A stretch of DNA of 64,000 bases from Lycium barbarum (GCF_019175385.1 NC_083345.1:125181657-125245656), one strand, 5' to 3'; shown: positions 45,976 to 63,601, counted from the stretch's first letter. Notes: generated from the sequence alone by a model not told the origin. Made by a program: numbers and translations.

Positions 45976-46092
45976 GAACAACAACAACAACAACAACAAC
46001 ATCCCAGTGAAATCCCACATCGTAGGGTCTGGGGAGGGTAGAGTGTACGCAGACCTGACTCCTACCAAGGTAGGACGGCTGTTTCCGAAGGA
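45976..46092 (-). mobile_element. TS SINE nested in the Mutator-like element
   Basis: The plus strand reads (CAA)n, then CCCAGTGAAATCCCACATCG, GTCTGGGGAGGGTAGAGTG and GGCTGTTTCCGAAGG, the complement of a TS SINE. A duplication AAGGATTAAAAAA flanks it (about 45962-45975 and after 46086). It is younger than the element that hosts it. Confidence 0.85.
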
Positions 46093-46259
46093 TTAAAAAA
46101 AAAAAAAAGAACTAAATAAATAAACTAAAGTAACCATCATCGAAAACTTAACAAACTAAAATAAATCAGCTACAAACTAATAAAATTAGTAAGTATACAT
46201 TAATTATACATTTATTAAACATAAATTATACGTTAATTATACATTTATTATACACATAT

Positions 46260-46740
46260 TATGCAATAATGATACAGTTTCTATACGTATGATACATTTC
46301 CTATACATATACAATAGTGATACATATTCTATACAATAATAATATGGCGTCTATACGTATATGTATGATAAATTTTTTATATGATATATTTTTTATACGT
46401 ATGATACACTTTCTATACAAAAATGATATAATTTATATACATTTTCTATACAAGAATGATACAGTTTATATACATATGCTGGAATTATATATACACTTTC
46501 TATACAAGAATGATACGGTTTATATACACTTTCTATACAAGAATGATACAATTATACATATGCTAGAATTATATATACACTTTCTATACAAGAATGATAC
46601 AGTTTATATAAAAATGCTGGAATTATATATACACTTTCTATACAAGAATGATATAGTTTATATACACTTTCTATACAAGAATGATACAGTTTATACATAA
46701 ATTATACAACAATGATACAATTTCAATACTTATGTATGGA
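46260..46740. repeat. AT-rich minisatellite with TATACAAGAATGATAC motif
   Basis: Many imperfect copies of CACTTTCTATACAAGAATGA and TACAGTTTATATACA in varied order form the core of the 45543 element. A 127-codon open frame with repeated HFLYKNDT arises only from the repeat. Confidence 0.85.
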
Positions 46741-47273
46741 ATATGTATAATATGTGAATCAATGTATAACTAATGTATAATATATGCATGATTAGTGAGT
46801 ATGCGTGTATGGAATATGTATAATATGTGAATCATTAGTGTACAATCAATGTATAATGTACATACTAATGCATAATATATGTATGATTAGTGAGTATACG
46901 CTGATGATACATTTATTATACACAAATTACACAAACAATTATAAAAATCTATGATACGTTTTCTATACATATATGGTAGGGATACATATTCTATACAACA
47001 ATGATATATTTTTTATACGTATGATACATTTTCGATACATTTTCTATACATAGTTGATCTTCAGTGGATTTTACCAAAAAATAAAATAAAATAGATCTTT
47101 AGTGGTGACTAAAGCCGCCACAAATAGGCCTTTTTTTGCAGCGGACTTTTAGTGGCGACTAAAGTCGCCTCAAAAGGTCGTGCTGGCTACACTTTCGGTT
47201 TGGAGAAACGTGGGCCATCCGGTGGGAATAGTTTGGGCCGAACGACCCTTTATGTCCTTTTCCCTAATTTTAA

Positions 47274-48670
47274 TTAGATCCATCTTTGAGATCGAACAAG
47301 TAACAACAACAACATATTTAGTGTAATTGCACGTGTGTTAATTTTATAGAATTTTTTCCTGTCTTATTAGCTCAGAAAATGCTAGCATGTGTTATGTTTG
47401 ACAATGACAAAGGAAAAGGAGCAAAGTATCAAGAGGAAGCATCATCTGTGCTTTCAAATTCAGAATGTAAGTTAATTTTTCAGGTCCCTTAATTTTTAAA
47501 ATTCTTAGTATTGGACATATTATATTTGTAAAATTATGGATGCAAACATATAATTTTTGTAGGCTCAATAATTCTTTACACACACATTTATAATTCACAT
47601 CGAAAATACAGGATTCAGATAAACCCGCGACTAAATAGTTGCATCAGCCCTTGTGTGCTTTCTGTTATGTCTTTTTTCCAGAAAGATCTTCTTTTCACGC
47701 ATCCTTTGGTCTCGAAATTTAAGTTATATATATCGATAGGGTAAAAAGATATATTTATAGCGTATTTTAATCTGTTTAGCAAGTAATGTAATTTGATTTT
47801 AATTTACTTATCTTTAATTTGTAAGTTATATACATTATTAGTGCAAGAAATTTTCGCACATCATGTTATTTTTATTTGTTTTAGCAGGTTACATGTCTTA
47901 TTCTCAAGATTATAATTTACGAGATCTACATTTAAGAAAGCTTACATATAAGTATCTATTGAATCTTGATGCGTAAAAACAACAAGATATAACTTAATTT
48001 TTGTTATAATTTCGAATGTATACTAATAATTTTGATGTTTACAGTAAAGTATATATAAGCCATGGCTACAGTTGAAAGAACGACTAATTACAGGTGCTTC
48101 GTATGTTCTTTTAAGGTCTAAATAATCGGCTATAACGACTAACGAGTCTAAAAATAGAAGCATGTATTATCTTTTAATATTTTTCTCTTTTTTTTTTTTT
48201 TTTTTTTGTATTTCCATTTATTATTGAAGTCATAGCATTGCAATTTTGACAATTAAGGGACTAAATCGTAGTGTATAGCACACCACCTAGAACTTTCAAA
48301 CCTCTTACACCTTTTAGTTTCAGTTACATCACAAAGTCTATTAGAGTAATTAATTAGTCTATTTCTTGCCCATGTTTTAATGAAGCTCAATAATTAATTA
48401 ATTCCAATTTCATGGGCAGAAAAAGAAAACTACATCAATGGGAAAAAATGACTAGGTAAAAGTTTGGCAGTTGCTAAGCTCTCCAGTATTTTTTCTTATA
48501 GAAGCTTCTTCAAATCAATATTTCTTGACAAGAAAATGAAAATAGCAACAAAACTATCCATTTTAAAAATAAATATAATCTATTTCTTTCTTTTTAACTT
48601 TTTTTTGGAGAAAGACGAACAACGTGAACAACAAATCAAAAAAAAATTGTAAAATTTGAACCTCTACCCC
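47274..48670. other. AT-rich intergenic DNA upstream of the NHL gene
   Basis: No coding similarity or clear transposon ends. A T-run is present at 48188-48206. It may hold distal promoter elements of the gene at 49320, but nothing specific can be assigned. Confidence 0.5.
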
Positions 48671-48671
48671 C

Positions 48672-48959
48672 GTGGCGGATGCAGGATTCTCACTAATGAA
48701 GTTCAACAACTGTTATATAATACATAAAATTTACCATATGTATACATGAGTAGGATTTTCCAGACAAAGGGGTTCAGATACTGCCACAGATTCATCTGAA
48801 TTCATAACTTTTGACACTGAGTGTACATATATATGTAAAAACACACTAAACATCAAGAAATATTATATCTAAACCCTTAGTTCTGACAATATAATGAGTA
48901 CAACACTAAGAAGCTTAAAAGTAGAATCCATTAAATTATATCCTGGTTGATCCGCCTCT
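48672..48959. mobile_element. MITE-like repeat with GTGGCGGATGCAGGATT ends
   Basis: The left end GTGGCGGATGCAGGATTCTC and right end ATCCTGGTTGATCCGCCTC are inverted. The internal phrase AAAGGGGTTCAGATACTG resembles the AAGGGGTTTAAAAATAT/GAACCCC wording of the element at 53100. It ends some 360 bp before the NHL start codon. Confidence 0.6.
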
Positions 48960-49240
48960 ATTTCCGCCCCTTTAGCTTCGCCCTACACCTATTTGCTGCA
49001 AAGATTTGTTTAAAAACTAGGCTGCAATTATAAATCATAATATACTCCTTTTTGACAAATATAATTGCTTTAATAATAATTCACGAGGAGAAGCTTCCAT
49101 GACTATAATAATAAATAGAATAAAGTCATTGACAAAAGAAAATAAAAATTTCAACACAATTGTCCCACACCAAGTCAAATATTCAAAGCCGTGCTAACGC
49201 GGTTAATTAGTACACTATAGTCATGTACCAAGGCTTCTTT

Positions 49241-49247
49241 TATATAA
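49241..49247 (+). promoter_or_regulatory. TATA box of the NHL gene
   Basis: TATATAA lies 73 bp upstream of the start codon in an otherwise plain AT-rich leader, a typical plant core promoter spacing allowing a 5' UTR of roughly 40 nt. Confidence 0.6.
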
Positions 49248-49319
49248 ATTCATCATTCCATATCATAGCACAAAAATATCATCAATTCATCAATCTTTCA
49301 ATTTATAAAGTTTCTAAAT

Positions 49320-50030
49320 ATGTCTCCACCTCAATCCCCAAATTCATCTAGGGATCAAGTTCGTCCTTTGGCACCTTCATCCCATCGTATACACGTAGAA
49401 AATGAAGAAGGCATTAATTACACGTCCACGTCCACATCCAGTACAGAGTTAGCAAAAAAACGACGTCGTAGGAGGTGCATCAAATGTTGCGGTTGCTGCG
49501 GAGTTACGACAATAATCGCAGGTATCGTCATCTTGATTCTTGCGCTCACCGTTTTCAAGGTAAAAGAACCTAAGATATGGATAAACTCGATCAAGTTCGA
49601 GGGGTTGAGTGCCCTCACTAGTAGTTCCAATCTTCAAACCAACGTGAATATTACGGTCACTGCTGATATTTCCATTAAAAATCCTAACGCGGTCTCGTTC
49701 AAGTTTAAAGCTGCAACCGCTACTCTCATTTACAGCGATAGAGTCATCGCGGATGCCCTGGTGCCACCAGGGTCTGCCAGGGCTCGACGGACGTTCCGGA
49801 TGATCATAAAGGTCACAATTATGGCTGAGAAATTAGTGGGAATTCCCCGGCTAACGAGTGATTTGGTAAAAGGGGAATTGCCTATAAGTATGTCCACAAA
49901 TATTAATGGAAAGGTCAACTTGGGTTTGTTTAAGAAAAATGTTCGTATAAGGATGAATTGTAATATGGTGGTAGATTTACAAAGCCAGGATGTTAAGGAC
50001 ATGAATTGCGAAAGGAAAGTTTCTCTCTAG
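49320..50030 (+). CDS. NDR1/HIN1-like protein (LEA_2 domain), plasma-membrane type
   Basis: A single open frame of 236 aa, no intron needed. Residues 1-45 are hydrophilic and Ser/Pro-rich. A basic cluster (KKRRRRRC, about 46-53) with several cysteines precedes a membrane segment (TTIIAGIVILILALTVFKV, about 64-82). The outer part is a LEA_2 domain with WINSIKFEGL, then VTADISIKNPNAVSFKF (the NPN motif typical of the family) and TATLIYSDRV. This is the layout of NHL proteins, which sit as type II membrane proteins at the plasma membrane and take part in defence and stress responses; the exact subfamily member cannot be named. The chosen ATG is the first in frame after a TATA box and gives the usual length. 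Confidence 0.9.
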   Translation: MSPPQSPNSSRDQVRPLAPSSHRIHVENEEGINYTSTSTSSTELAKKRRRRRCIKCCGCCGVTTIIAGIVILILALTVFKVKEPKIWINSIKFEGLSALTSSSNLQTNVNITVTADISIKNPNAVSFKFKAATATLIYSDRVIADALVPPGSARARRTFRMIIKVTIMAEKLVGIPRLTSDLVKGELPISMSTNINGKVNLGLFKKNVRIRMNCNMVVDLQSQDVKDMNCERKVSL

Positions 50031-51026
50031 TTATTAGAATTCGAAGGTGTGACACTACAGTAAATTGAGTGATCTTCCATTGATTATGAAGGGTCAATTC
50101 TTGGAATTCGAACACTACAATTTGAACTATGACGTTTTGACTATTATATATGGATGAGAAATTCAATTTTAATTAACAGCGCGTATTATAAGCTATATAT
50201 GGTATACTTAGTTGAGGTTAAGATCGGAGTGATATATGTAAGGACTTCATGGCATTGTTCTATATATATATTTCTTTAATTTGTTTGATTTTTTTTTTTG
50301 TGTTTTTTTTGTTTTTGTTTTGTGATTCATGAGTATTAGTGTGGAATATGATGGAGGGAAGGAAAAAAGAATGTTGTTTCGAGTCTGCTTTGTACGACGA
50401 TTAATTAATCAAATTCTCTCCAATTAAAATATACCAAATTATAATTTCCATTATTGTAAACGAATTATGTAAGCATTAATTCAACATCATTTTGCTGCAT
50501 GTTGATGCTCGTTTTTTACAAACATCATTTTTAAGCTTCATGTTCTAAATAAGTATATGCACTCAAAGAGACAAAAATGGAACTACTTTGATTCTTTGTT
50601 TTTCACTTAGTTAACTGGCAATTAAGGCCTGTGAATTTTCGAACATTTGTCACTGCAGGGCCTATAAAAATATTAACGTAAGTGCATTAACATTGTTTGC
50701 AAGTCATGTCAGTGTAGGCACAACGTAGCTTTAGCTGTGCTTGACTAACATGATAAGTCGTGTGATTGATTGGGTAGATATTGAGATGAACTTCAAACCG
50801 TTGAGTCGACGTGTTTTTCTGCTTGAAGTAATAAATAAGTGATCCCGAAATCTCTGGTTAAGGATGGAGTTGGAGGAATTCCAACCATCTCACCACATTA
50901 TTTGTGGTAAGTGAGAGACCTTAACTAATTTCTTATTTAAACAACAATTACAATTTACTTGTTAAAAATTGAGCACAGTTTGTTTTATTGTTAAAATAGA
51001 AAATCTGCGATCTGCTTAACAAATCA
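50031..51026. other. intergenic DNA between the NHL gene and tRNA-Leu
   Basis: The first 200-300 bp presumably include the NHL 3' UTR. T-rich tracts are at 50288-50318. No other gene or repeat was recognised. Confidence 0.5.
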
Positions 51027-51110
51027 GTCAGGATGGCCGAGTGGTCTAAGGCGCCAGACTCAAGTTCTGGTCTTCGTAAGAGGGCGTGGGTTCAAATCCC
51101 ACTTCTGACA
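51027..51110 (+). tRNA. tRNA-Leu(CAA)
   Basis: An 84-nt gene with a full cloverleaf: acceptor arms GTCAGGA / TTCTGAC with discriminator A at 51110, anticodon stem CCAGA / TCTGG with CAA at 51061-51063, a long variable arm typical of class II tRNAs, and the T arm GTGGG / CCCAC. The internal promoters are the A box in TGGCCGAGTGG and the B box GGTTCAAATCC (51089-51099). It is intronless and reads TTG leucine codons. Confidence 0.97.
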
Positions 51111-51116
51111 GTTTCC

Positions 51117-51122
51117 TTTTTT
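51117..51122 (+). terminator. RNA polymerase III terminator of tRNA-Leu
   Basis: A run of six T starts 6 nt after the tRNA 3' end. Confidence 0.85.
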
Positions 51123-51837
51123 GTGTTTTTCATTGTTAAATTTATTATTATAAGCAATCTCTGATGATTATTACTACTTTAAATTCTCAAATCATAAGTT
51201 GTGTTAAATGTCAATTTTTTATTTATTTATCTCTCACTCAGTATTTGGTATTCGCATTGAGATCTTGACTATTAATCTCAATTGTACAATGTCAGATTCA
51301 TTAATAAAGGGTGGCACGCGCCCTACCAAGAGTTATTCCCTATCTATATCCGAAACTGAGACCTCTGGTAAAGAGTGTTGTAATCCTATCTATCCCAACA
51401 TTATATCTTATGTTGGTTTATGCCAGAGTCGGACCCAGGATTTTAAAACGGCGGGGGCACTATTATCTTAACATAAACGCCAACAAAAAATGTAATGATG
51501 ATTGAGGGATAACACTGTGTCGGACTGGTAACTCATAACGTAGCAGTGACGAAAATACAAGTATATAGGTCAAATATGTGTAATAAATAAAATTTAACAC
51601 AATGAAGCAAATGAAAAGAGAGAGCTCAGTGGGTAAGGCTGTGCAATATGTGGTGACAGTGCATGTTCGAATATGGGCGAGCTCATTTAACGCTTATTGT
51701 TTTTCTAAAAATAGGCTCAAAAAAATAATTTGAAAGATTTAAAGTAAAGTTGCAGAAAAAAAAAAGTTTAACAGCGCTGGACAAAGGTGGAGGGGAGGGG
51801 ACAAGTTGGTAATTTTGGATTTATTATTTTTGTTTCG

Positions 51838-52489
51838 GAAAAGGGTAAAAAATGCCCTTAATCTACGTGAAATTGAACAAAAATACTCTTTGTTCATAAT
51901 TTGGTCTAAAAATGCCCTTAAACTCTATGAAATTACAAAAATGCCCTTATTGTTTAATTAGGCATTATGATTGTTGTACCTCAACCTTAAAACCAAGAAT
52001 GATATCAACAAATGTTTATCCAACTTCAATTCGGAAAACATTAAGAAATAAATATTTTCTATTTTATTAGGAAAAAGAATTTTATAGTTATCTAAATGAA
52101 AATTAATGATGGGGTTACTATGATCTTATATATATGACATATATTATCAGTTTAAAAAGTACAGGGGATAATTTTATTTTAATTGATAAAATGAGATTAA
52201 GAAGAAAATAAATTACTTTCTACTTTCTTATTAGTTAAAGGGATTTTTAAAAGAAAAGAAACAAAAAAAAAGGTTTCTTTAAAAATAATATTCTTATAAA
52301 AAGAATGTGTTTAAAAGAAAAGAAACAATATGTTTATTACGAAAAAGACATTTTTGACCCAATTAAGTAACAATAGGGGCATTTTTGTTAAATTTCATAT
52401 AGTTTACGGGCATTTTTGAACCAAATTATGTACGGAGGACATTTTTGTTCAATTTTACGTGGTCTAAGGTCATTTTTGACCCTTTTCCC
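51838..52489. mobile_element. TIR element with GGAAAAGGGT ends
   Basis: The left part GGAAAAGGGTAAAAAATGCC and the right part, complement of GGGAAAAGGGTCAAAAATGAC, extend inward as about 120 bp of inverted repeat (CTCTTTGTTCATAATTTGG / CCAAATTATGTACGGAGG). It is about 650 bp. Flanking T-rich 9-mers look similar but are not identical, so the superfamily is open. Confidence 0.65.
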
Positions 52490-52642
52490 TTTTTATTTTA
52501 AATAAATATGGGACCAGGGTTAAAAATATGCAAAACTCATAGTTTGGTCAAACCCTGCTTCCCCTATCATTATTTAGTTGGGCTAAATATATTTTATTTC
52601 ACAAATGATTGAAGCTGGATTAATTAGAAGACTAAATTATTA

Positions 52643-52885
52643 CTTCCTCCGGTTCAAGCTAAGTGTTCAATTAACTTTTTTATTTTAATTCAACCTAAGT
52701 GTTTACTTATAAAATGAAGTAGGAATTAATTTTATTATTTTTATATTTACCCCTATTTATCCAAAGCAATATATAAATAAGAGTCTTATTAATTAAAGAT
52801 AGTTTAATTTTTTTTTTTTAAGAATTAATATTTTTCATTAAGGATGTAAAAAAGACTAAGTGAACACTTATTTTGAATCAGAGAG
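52643..52885. mobile_element. Stowaway-like MITE, 22584 subfamily
   Basis: It starts CTTCCTCCGGTTCAAGCTAA after TA and ends ACACTTATTTTGAATCAGAGAG before TA, with inverted CTAAGTGTT / AAGTGAACACTTA inside. Confidence 0.75.
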
Positions 52886-53082
52886 TAGTGCAGCACATTC
52901 TCTCCCTTTCTTAAACTCATTCACTCAGTTCAAATGTAACACGAACTCAACTCCATTTTTCTCTGACTTCTTCTTCAAAATTCTAGTCCCTTTAGAAGAA
53001 AAAATCCTATATTCTTCAGATTGAAATCAATATTTTGAAGAAAAAAGTTGTTGATTTTGAGGCTTATTCTATTAATGATGAT

Positions 53083-53447
53083 TGAAGGGGAGCCTTGGCA
53101 GTGGTGGAGTCAGAATTTTCAGTAAGGGGTTTAAAAATATAAAGAGGTAAATATACAAGAAGCTAAGGGGTTCAACACCTACCATATATACATAAAAAAA
53201 TAATTTTAACTTTCAATATACACTGTAATTTTCTGTCGAGGAGAACCCCTCAACTACACTTGGCTCCGCCCCTGAGCCTTGGCGTAACTGGTAAAGTTGC
53301 TGCCATGTGACCAGCAGGTCACGGGTTCGAGCCGTGAAAATAGCCTCTTGCAGGCATGCAAGGTAAGACTGCGTACAATAGAACCTTGTGATCCGGTCTT
53401 TCCTCAGACCCCGCGCATAGCGGGAGCTTAGTGTATCAGGCTGCCCC
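53083..53447 (+). mobile_element. Au SINE interrupted by a MITE
   Basis: The SINE head AGGGGAGCCTTGGC (up to 53099) resumes at 53274 with GAGCCTTGGCGTAACTGG and runs through the B-box GGTTCGAGCC, TGCGTACAATAGA and the 3' body to GGCTGCCCC. Perfect 15-bp direct repeats, TCTATTAATGATGAT, flank the whole (53068-53082 and 53448-53462). The 174-bp element at 53100-53273 was inserted later. Confidence 0.88.
53100..53273. mobile_element. MITE inserted into the Au SINE
   Basis: The ends are AGTGGTGGAGTCAGAATTTT and the complement of AGGGGCGGAGCCAAGTG, flanked by a perfect 10-bp direct repeat, GAGCCTTGGC (53090-53099 and 53274-53283), which is SINE sequence duplicated by the insertion. It is a relative of 48672-48959. 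Confidence 0.85.
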
Positions 53448-53557
53448 TCTATTAATGATGATATAATAAAAGTACCCCTCTATTTTGGTTTATAACTCTG
53501 CTCTCCATTAGCTAAAGTGATCAAATATATCCCCGTTAGTCAAAGTGTTCACTTATA

Positions 53558-53727
53558 AAAAGGGCAGCCCGGTGCACTAAGCTCCCGCTATGTGCAGGGT
53601 CCGGGGAAGGGCCGGACCACAAGAGTCTATTGTACGCAGCCTTACCTTGCATTTCTGCAAGAGACTATTTTCACGGCTCGAACCCGTGACCTCCTGGTCA
53701 CATGGCAGCAACTTTACCAGTTACGCC
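53558..53727 (-). mobile_element. Au SINE, opposite orientation
   Basis: The plus strand begins AAAAGGGCAGCCCGGTGCAC and ends CCAGTTACGCC, the complement of a complete Au SINE. Perfect 16-bp direct repeats, AAAGTGTTCACTTATA, flank it at 53542-53557 and 53728-53743. It sits 110 bp from the plus-strand Au SINE and inside the left arm of the inverted-repeat element. Confidence 0.92.
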
Positions 53728-54421
53728 AAAGTGTTCACTTATAGTGGATGAAAATTCCCAATTCAACCAAAATTACCCATTTAATTAAAAATACTCATGC
53801 CCCATATTATAACCCGTCCCGACCCACAAAAAATAATTCCACCCCACCCAAATATATCCCTTTTACGTTCTAAAACATTTCAGTCCCATGTTTTGGTTCA
53901 GTTTTTAACAGTTTTCGTTCAGTTTTTTGACAGTTTTGGTTTAGGTTTTGTTTTAGTTTTTTATTCATGTTTTTGACACAAGTTTTGCAGCAGGTTTTAG
54001 TTCATTTATGGTTCAACTTTGGTTGCACGTTTTGGTTCAGATTTTGAGTTTTAGTTTTGTTCAGTTTTGGTGCAGGTTCTGTCCAGTTTTTAGTTCAGCT
54101 AAAGTTCATTTATGTGCAGTCATAATCTTCAGTTTTAGTTCATGTTTTTTGGTTCAGTTCACTTATGTGCAGTCATAATCTTCCATTTGATAATCTTCTA
54201 ATACAAATCAACAAAAATTATGGGAATTTATGCTTACGTGCTTCTGGATGCCTAAGTTCTAAGTCCACTACACTTCAACTAATTAGTAATACACTAGTTT
54301 ATCTGTTCTATCAGAGTCTGTTTTGCTGGTTTTCCTCAGATTTCATTTTCTTTGTAGTGATCTTGATGACATTTGGGAAATGCTCATAGCATTTTGGATT
54401 TTGTGCCATGGAAACTTTTTA

Positions 54422-54715
54422 GGAGGCTTTTGGCCATAGAAATAAAAAAAAAAATCATTTTTTTTTGGAATATTGGAGTTGGAGTTATGTTTGGCCATAG
54501 TTTTTGAAATTGTATTTTTTGTTGAAATGTAGTTGTTTTGGTTGTGAAGAAAGTGATTTTTTTAAAAAAAAAAAAAAACGAGTTTTCTTGTTTTTGGAAT
54601 TCCGGAATACAACTTCAAGTTGTATTTGGAATTTTTATGGCCAAAAGCTGATTCCGGAAAAAAGTGAAAAAAATTTCCCGAATAAAATAATTCTTATGGC
54701 CAAACGGGCTCAATT
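54422..54715. mobile_element. MITE-like inverted repeat
   Basis: The left GAGGCTTTTGGCCATAG and the right complement TTATGGCCAAACGGGCTC face each other, with further inner pairing (TTGGAATTCCGGAATACAAC region). It lies inside the larger inverted-repeat element. Ends are approximate. Confidence 0.5.
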
Positions 54716-54737
54716 GAGTAATAGTAAATCCACATTT

Positions 54738-55150
54738 GAGTTTGAGTAAGTTGTTAATACATGGGTGGTTATTATATAGCAAAGAATGATGATTTATTTT
54801 GCACAAATGCTGTCATTGCTAGCTGACAGTAGATATGACAGAATTTTTGCACTTTTGCACTTTTGAGTTTTGAGTAATAAGTTATTAATGGAGGGTTGCT
54901 ATCTAGCCAAAGAAAAATGATTTAGTGGGGACAAAATGCTGCCAACTAGTAGCAGATTGTAGATATGCCAGAATTTTTGGACTTTTGAGTTTGAGTAATA
55001 AGTTATTAATGGATGGTTGCTATCTAGCCAGCCAAAGAAAAATGATTTACTGGGGACAAAATGCTGCCAATTTGTAGCAAATTGTAGATATGACAAAATT
55101 CTTGCAATTTTGAGTTTGACTAAATTATTAATACATGGATGGTTGCTATT
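54738..55150. repeat. approximately 124-bp tandem repeat, 3.3 copies
   Basis: GAGTTTGAGTAATAAG-type starts occur at 54738, 54864, 54986 and 55112 (spacing 126, 122, 126). Units share GGTTGCTATCTAGCC, GGGGACAAAATGCTGCCAA and GATTGTAGATATG. The minus-strand 147-codon open frame here is a repeat artefact. Confidence 0.85.
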
Positions 55151-55412
55151 AGGCATTAGCCCAAAATTTTGGGTGGACTGAAACATTTTAGAACGTGAAA
55201 AAAATATATTTAGGTGGGGTGAAATTATTTTTTGTGACGGGTTATAATATGGGGCATGGGTAATTTTGACTGAATTGGGAATTTCCATCCATTTAAGGGT
55301 ATAAGTAAACACTTTGGCTAACAGAGGGGTATATTTGATCACTTTGGCTAACGGAAGGCAAAGTTAGCCAATAAACTAAAGTAGAGGGGTATGTTTGACC
55401 CTTTTTCTCTAT

Positions 55413-56442
55413 GATAATTGTAAAGTTGAAGGAAAAGTTATTTTGGCACTGAATTTCCATTCTAACGTCAATACCAAAGCTTAACTTTAGACCTCATGTC
55501 TGAATATCAAAAAATCTATATATGTAAATTTCATACAAGTGTATGGATGAAGTTGCCAAGAACAAGAAGCGGAGAAGGACCAATTCGGCCAAGTTTGAGC
55601 TTCTTCAGTACTGTCTAAACATAAACAGTTTCTAAAAATGACTATTTTTAAACAGTGTCATCACAAACGGATATCTGGTATCATTCCTATACTTTTTTTT
55701 AGAGTAAAGACTTTTTTGGTTCACATACTGGTTATGCAAAGATTAGGAATACAAAAATTGTTGTGTTGATTAATACTGAAGGAATATGGGAACTGCCTCA
55801 AAGCAATTCTCCATGACTTTCTAGGTGTTGTAGTGTATGTAGTTGAGGTGACATTTGTGTCGATGGTTTTCTAATTGACCTGATAGTATAAAAACTCATT
55901 TACACTGACGGTGTATATAACTTAAATTCACCCTGGATACCCATAATTGGAGATAAACTACTGTAACCAAATGTGGGACAACAAATACATTCCTCCAATC
56001 ATATTGCTTGTTTCAAGAACAAGAACACAAACTTAATTCCTGTAAAGGCATATTCTGGTGAATGCTGAAAAGCACACACAAAGAAGGACAAATGGACTTT
56101 CTCTTCATTTGTTTCAAGAGGTTGAAGTATGAACCAGATAAGTACATCATCTTATCAATTGTATATACTATACACCAAATGGATTTTCAGATTTGTATCA
56201 CTCATATCTGTATTCAATGGGAACATCCTAAACCAAACCAGAAGCTCAACTCAACAAGGAACTCAACAGCCAATTGACCAAAAAGCTGAACTTTTTTGTT
56301 CAATATGGATGAAGAGGACCAAAACTCTCACAATCCCAGAGAGCTAAAAACACGGAACTGATCGGATCTTTAGAGGTTCCACTGGTAAACTCACTGAAGC
56401 AGCAATGCTAATCAAATGGTGTGCTTTATGATTTCGTGGGGT
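55413..56442. other. intergenic DNA and CDPK 3' flank
   Basis: No gene was recognised. The part nearest 56442 (about 56050-56442) is probably 3' UTR of the CDPK gene by position. Short open frames at 56062-56347 have no recognisable similarity. Confidence 0.45.
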
Positions 56443-63180
<6,738 letters not shown>

Positions 63181-63220
63181 CTTTAAGTTATGAAAAATCA
63201 TACTTTTAATCAGAGGCATA

Positions 63221-63352
63221 CAACAACAACAACAACAACAATATCATACCCAGTATAATCCCACAAGTGGAGTCTGGGGAGGGTAGAGTGTATCCAGACC
63301 TTACCCCAACCTTGGGAGGTAGAGAGGCTGTTTCCGATAGACCCTCGACTCA
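63221..63352 (-). mobile_element. TS SINE next to the first visible CDPK exon
   Basis: The plus strand reads (CAA)n, ATCATACCCAGTATAATCCC, GTCTGGGGAGGGTAGAGTG and GGCTGTTTCCGATAGACCC, the complement of a near-complete TS SINE. It lies about 40 bp upstream of the exon at 62914-63180, in an intron. No target duplication was seen (see findings). Confidence 0.85.
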
Positions 63353-63486
63353 ATTTCTATATTGAATTACAACTTACCTTTAAAATACTCAATTGACCTT
63401 CAACATATGATTTACAGCCACACAAATATAAAGTACTACTATTAATGAGAACGAAATGGAAGGAATAAAGCAAACCGATATAGAAA

Positions 63487-63601
63487 ATGAACATGATGCT
63501 TGTCCTCGAAAGCACCTTTAAGTTATGAAAAATCATACTATTAATCAGAGGCATATTTCTATACTTAGTAGTAATAATTTACCTTTAGAATACTCAATTG
63601 G
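63487..63601 (-). repeat. partial duplication of a CDPK exon edge and intron
   Basis: ATGATGCTTGTCCTCGAAAG and the following CACCTTTAAGTTATGAAAAA, AATCAGAGGCATA and ATACTCAATTG repeat the exon start and intron at about 63150-63385, minus the TS SINE. About 25 coding bases (encoding DKHHVH) are included. The sequence is not a usable exon on its own. Confidence 0.85.

Larger units (their letters stand above)
45543..47264. mobile_element. 1.7-kb non-autonomous Mutator-like element
   Basis: The ends are GGGAAAAGGACATA and its complement TATGTCCTTTTCCC, flanked by the perfect 9-bp direct repeat TAATTTTAA (45534-45542 and 47265-47273). Subterminal blocks also mirror each other: CTGTGGCGACTTTGTC...CACTAAAGATC at the left, GATCTTTAGTGGTGACTAAAG at the right. 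The centre is an AT-rich minisatellite; a TS SINE has inserted at 45976-46092. No transposase is present. Confidence 0.85.
53463..55412. mobile_element. approximately 1.95-kb inverted-repeat element
   Basis: The left arm (53470-53890, containing an inserted Au SINE) and right arm (about 55165-55410) are inverted copies: CCCCATATTATAACCCGTCC / GACGGGTTATAATATGGGGC, and CATTTTAGAACGTGAAA / TTTTACGTTCTAAAACA. The centre has GTTTTGGTTCAG-like simple repeats and a 124-bp tandem repeat. Outer ends and target duplication are not fixed; no transposase is present. Confidence 0.7.

Noticed and set aside
46317..46700. 127-codon open frame with HFLYKNDT repeats
   Set aside because: It is a translation of the AT-rich minisatellite inside the 45543-47264 element; no domain, and neighbouring units shift frame freely.
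51208..51505. Overlapping open frames after tRNA-Leu
   Set aside because: The frames have no family similarity and include text such as GAGTCGGACCCAGGATTTT seen in dispersed repeats.
53274..53350. tRNA gene suggested by GGTTCGAGCC
   Set aside because: This is the B box of the Au SINE; the acceptor stem and anticodon arm are missing.
54899..55342. 147-codon minus-strand open frame
   Set aside because: It spans the 124-bp tandem repeat and one arm of an inverted repeat; no similarity to any family I know.
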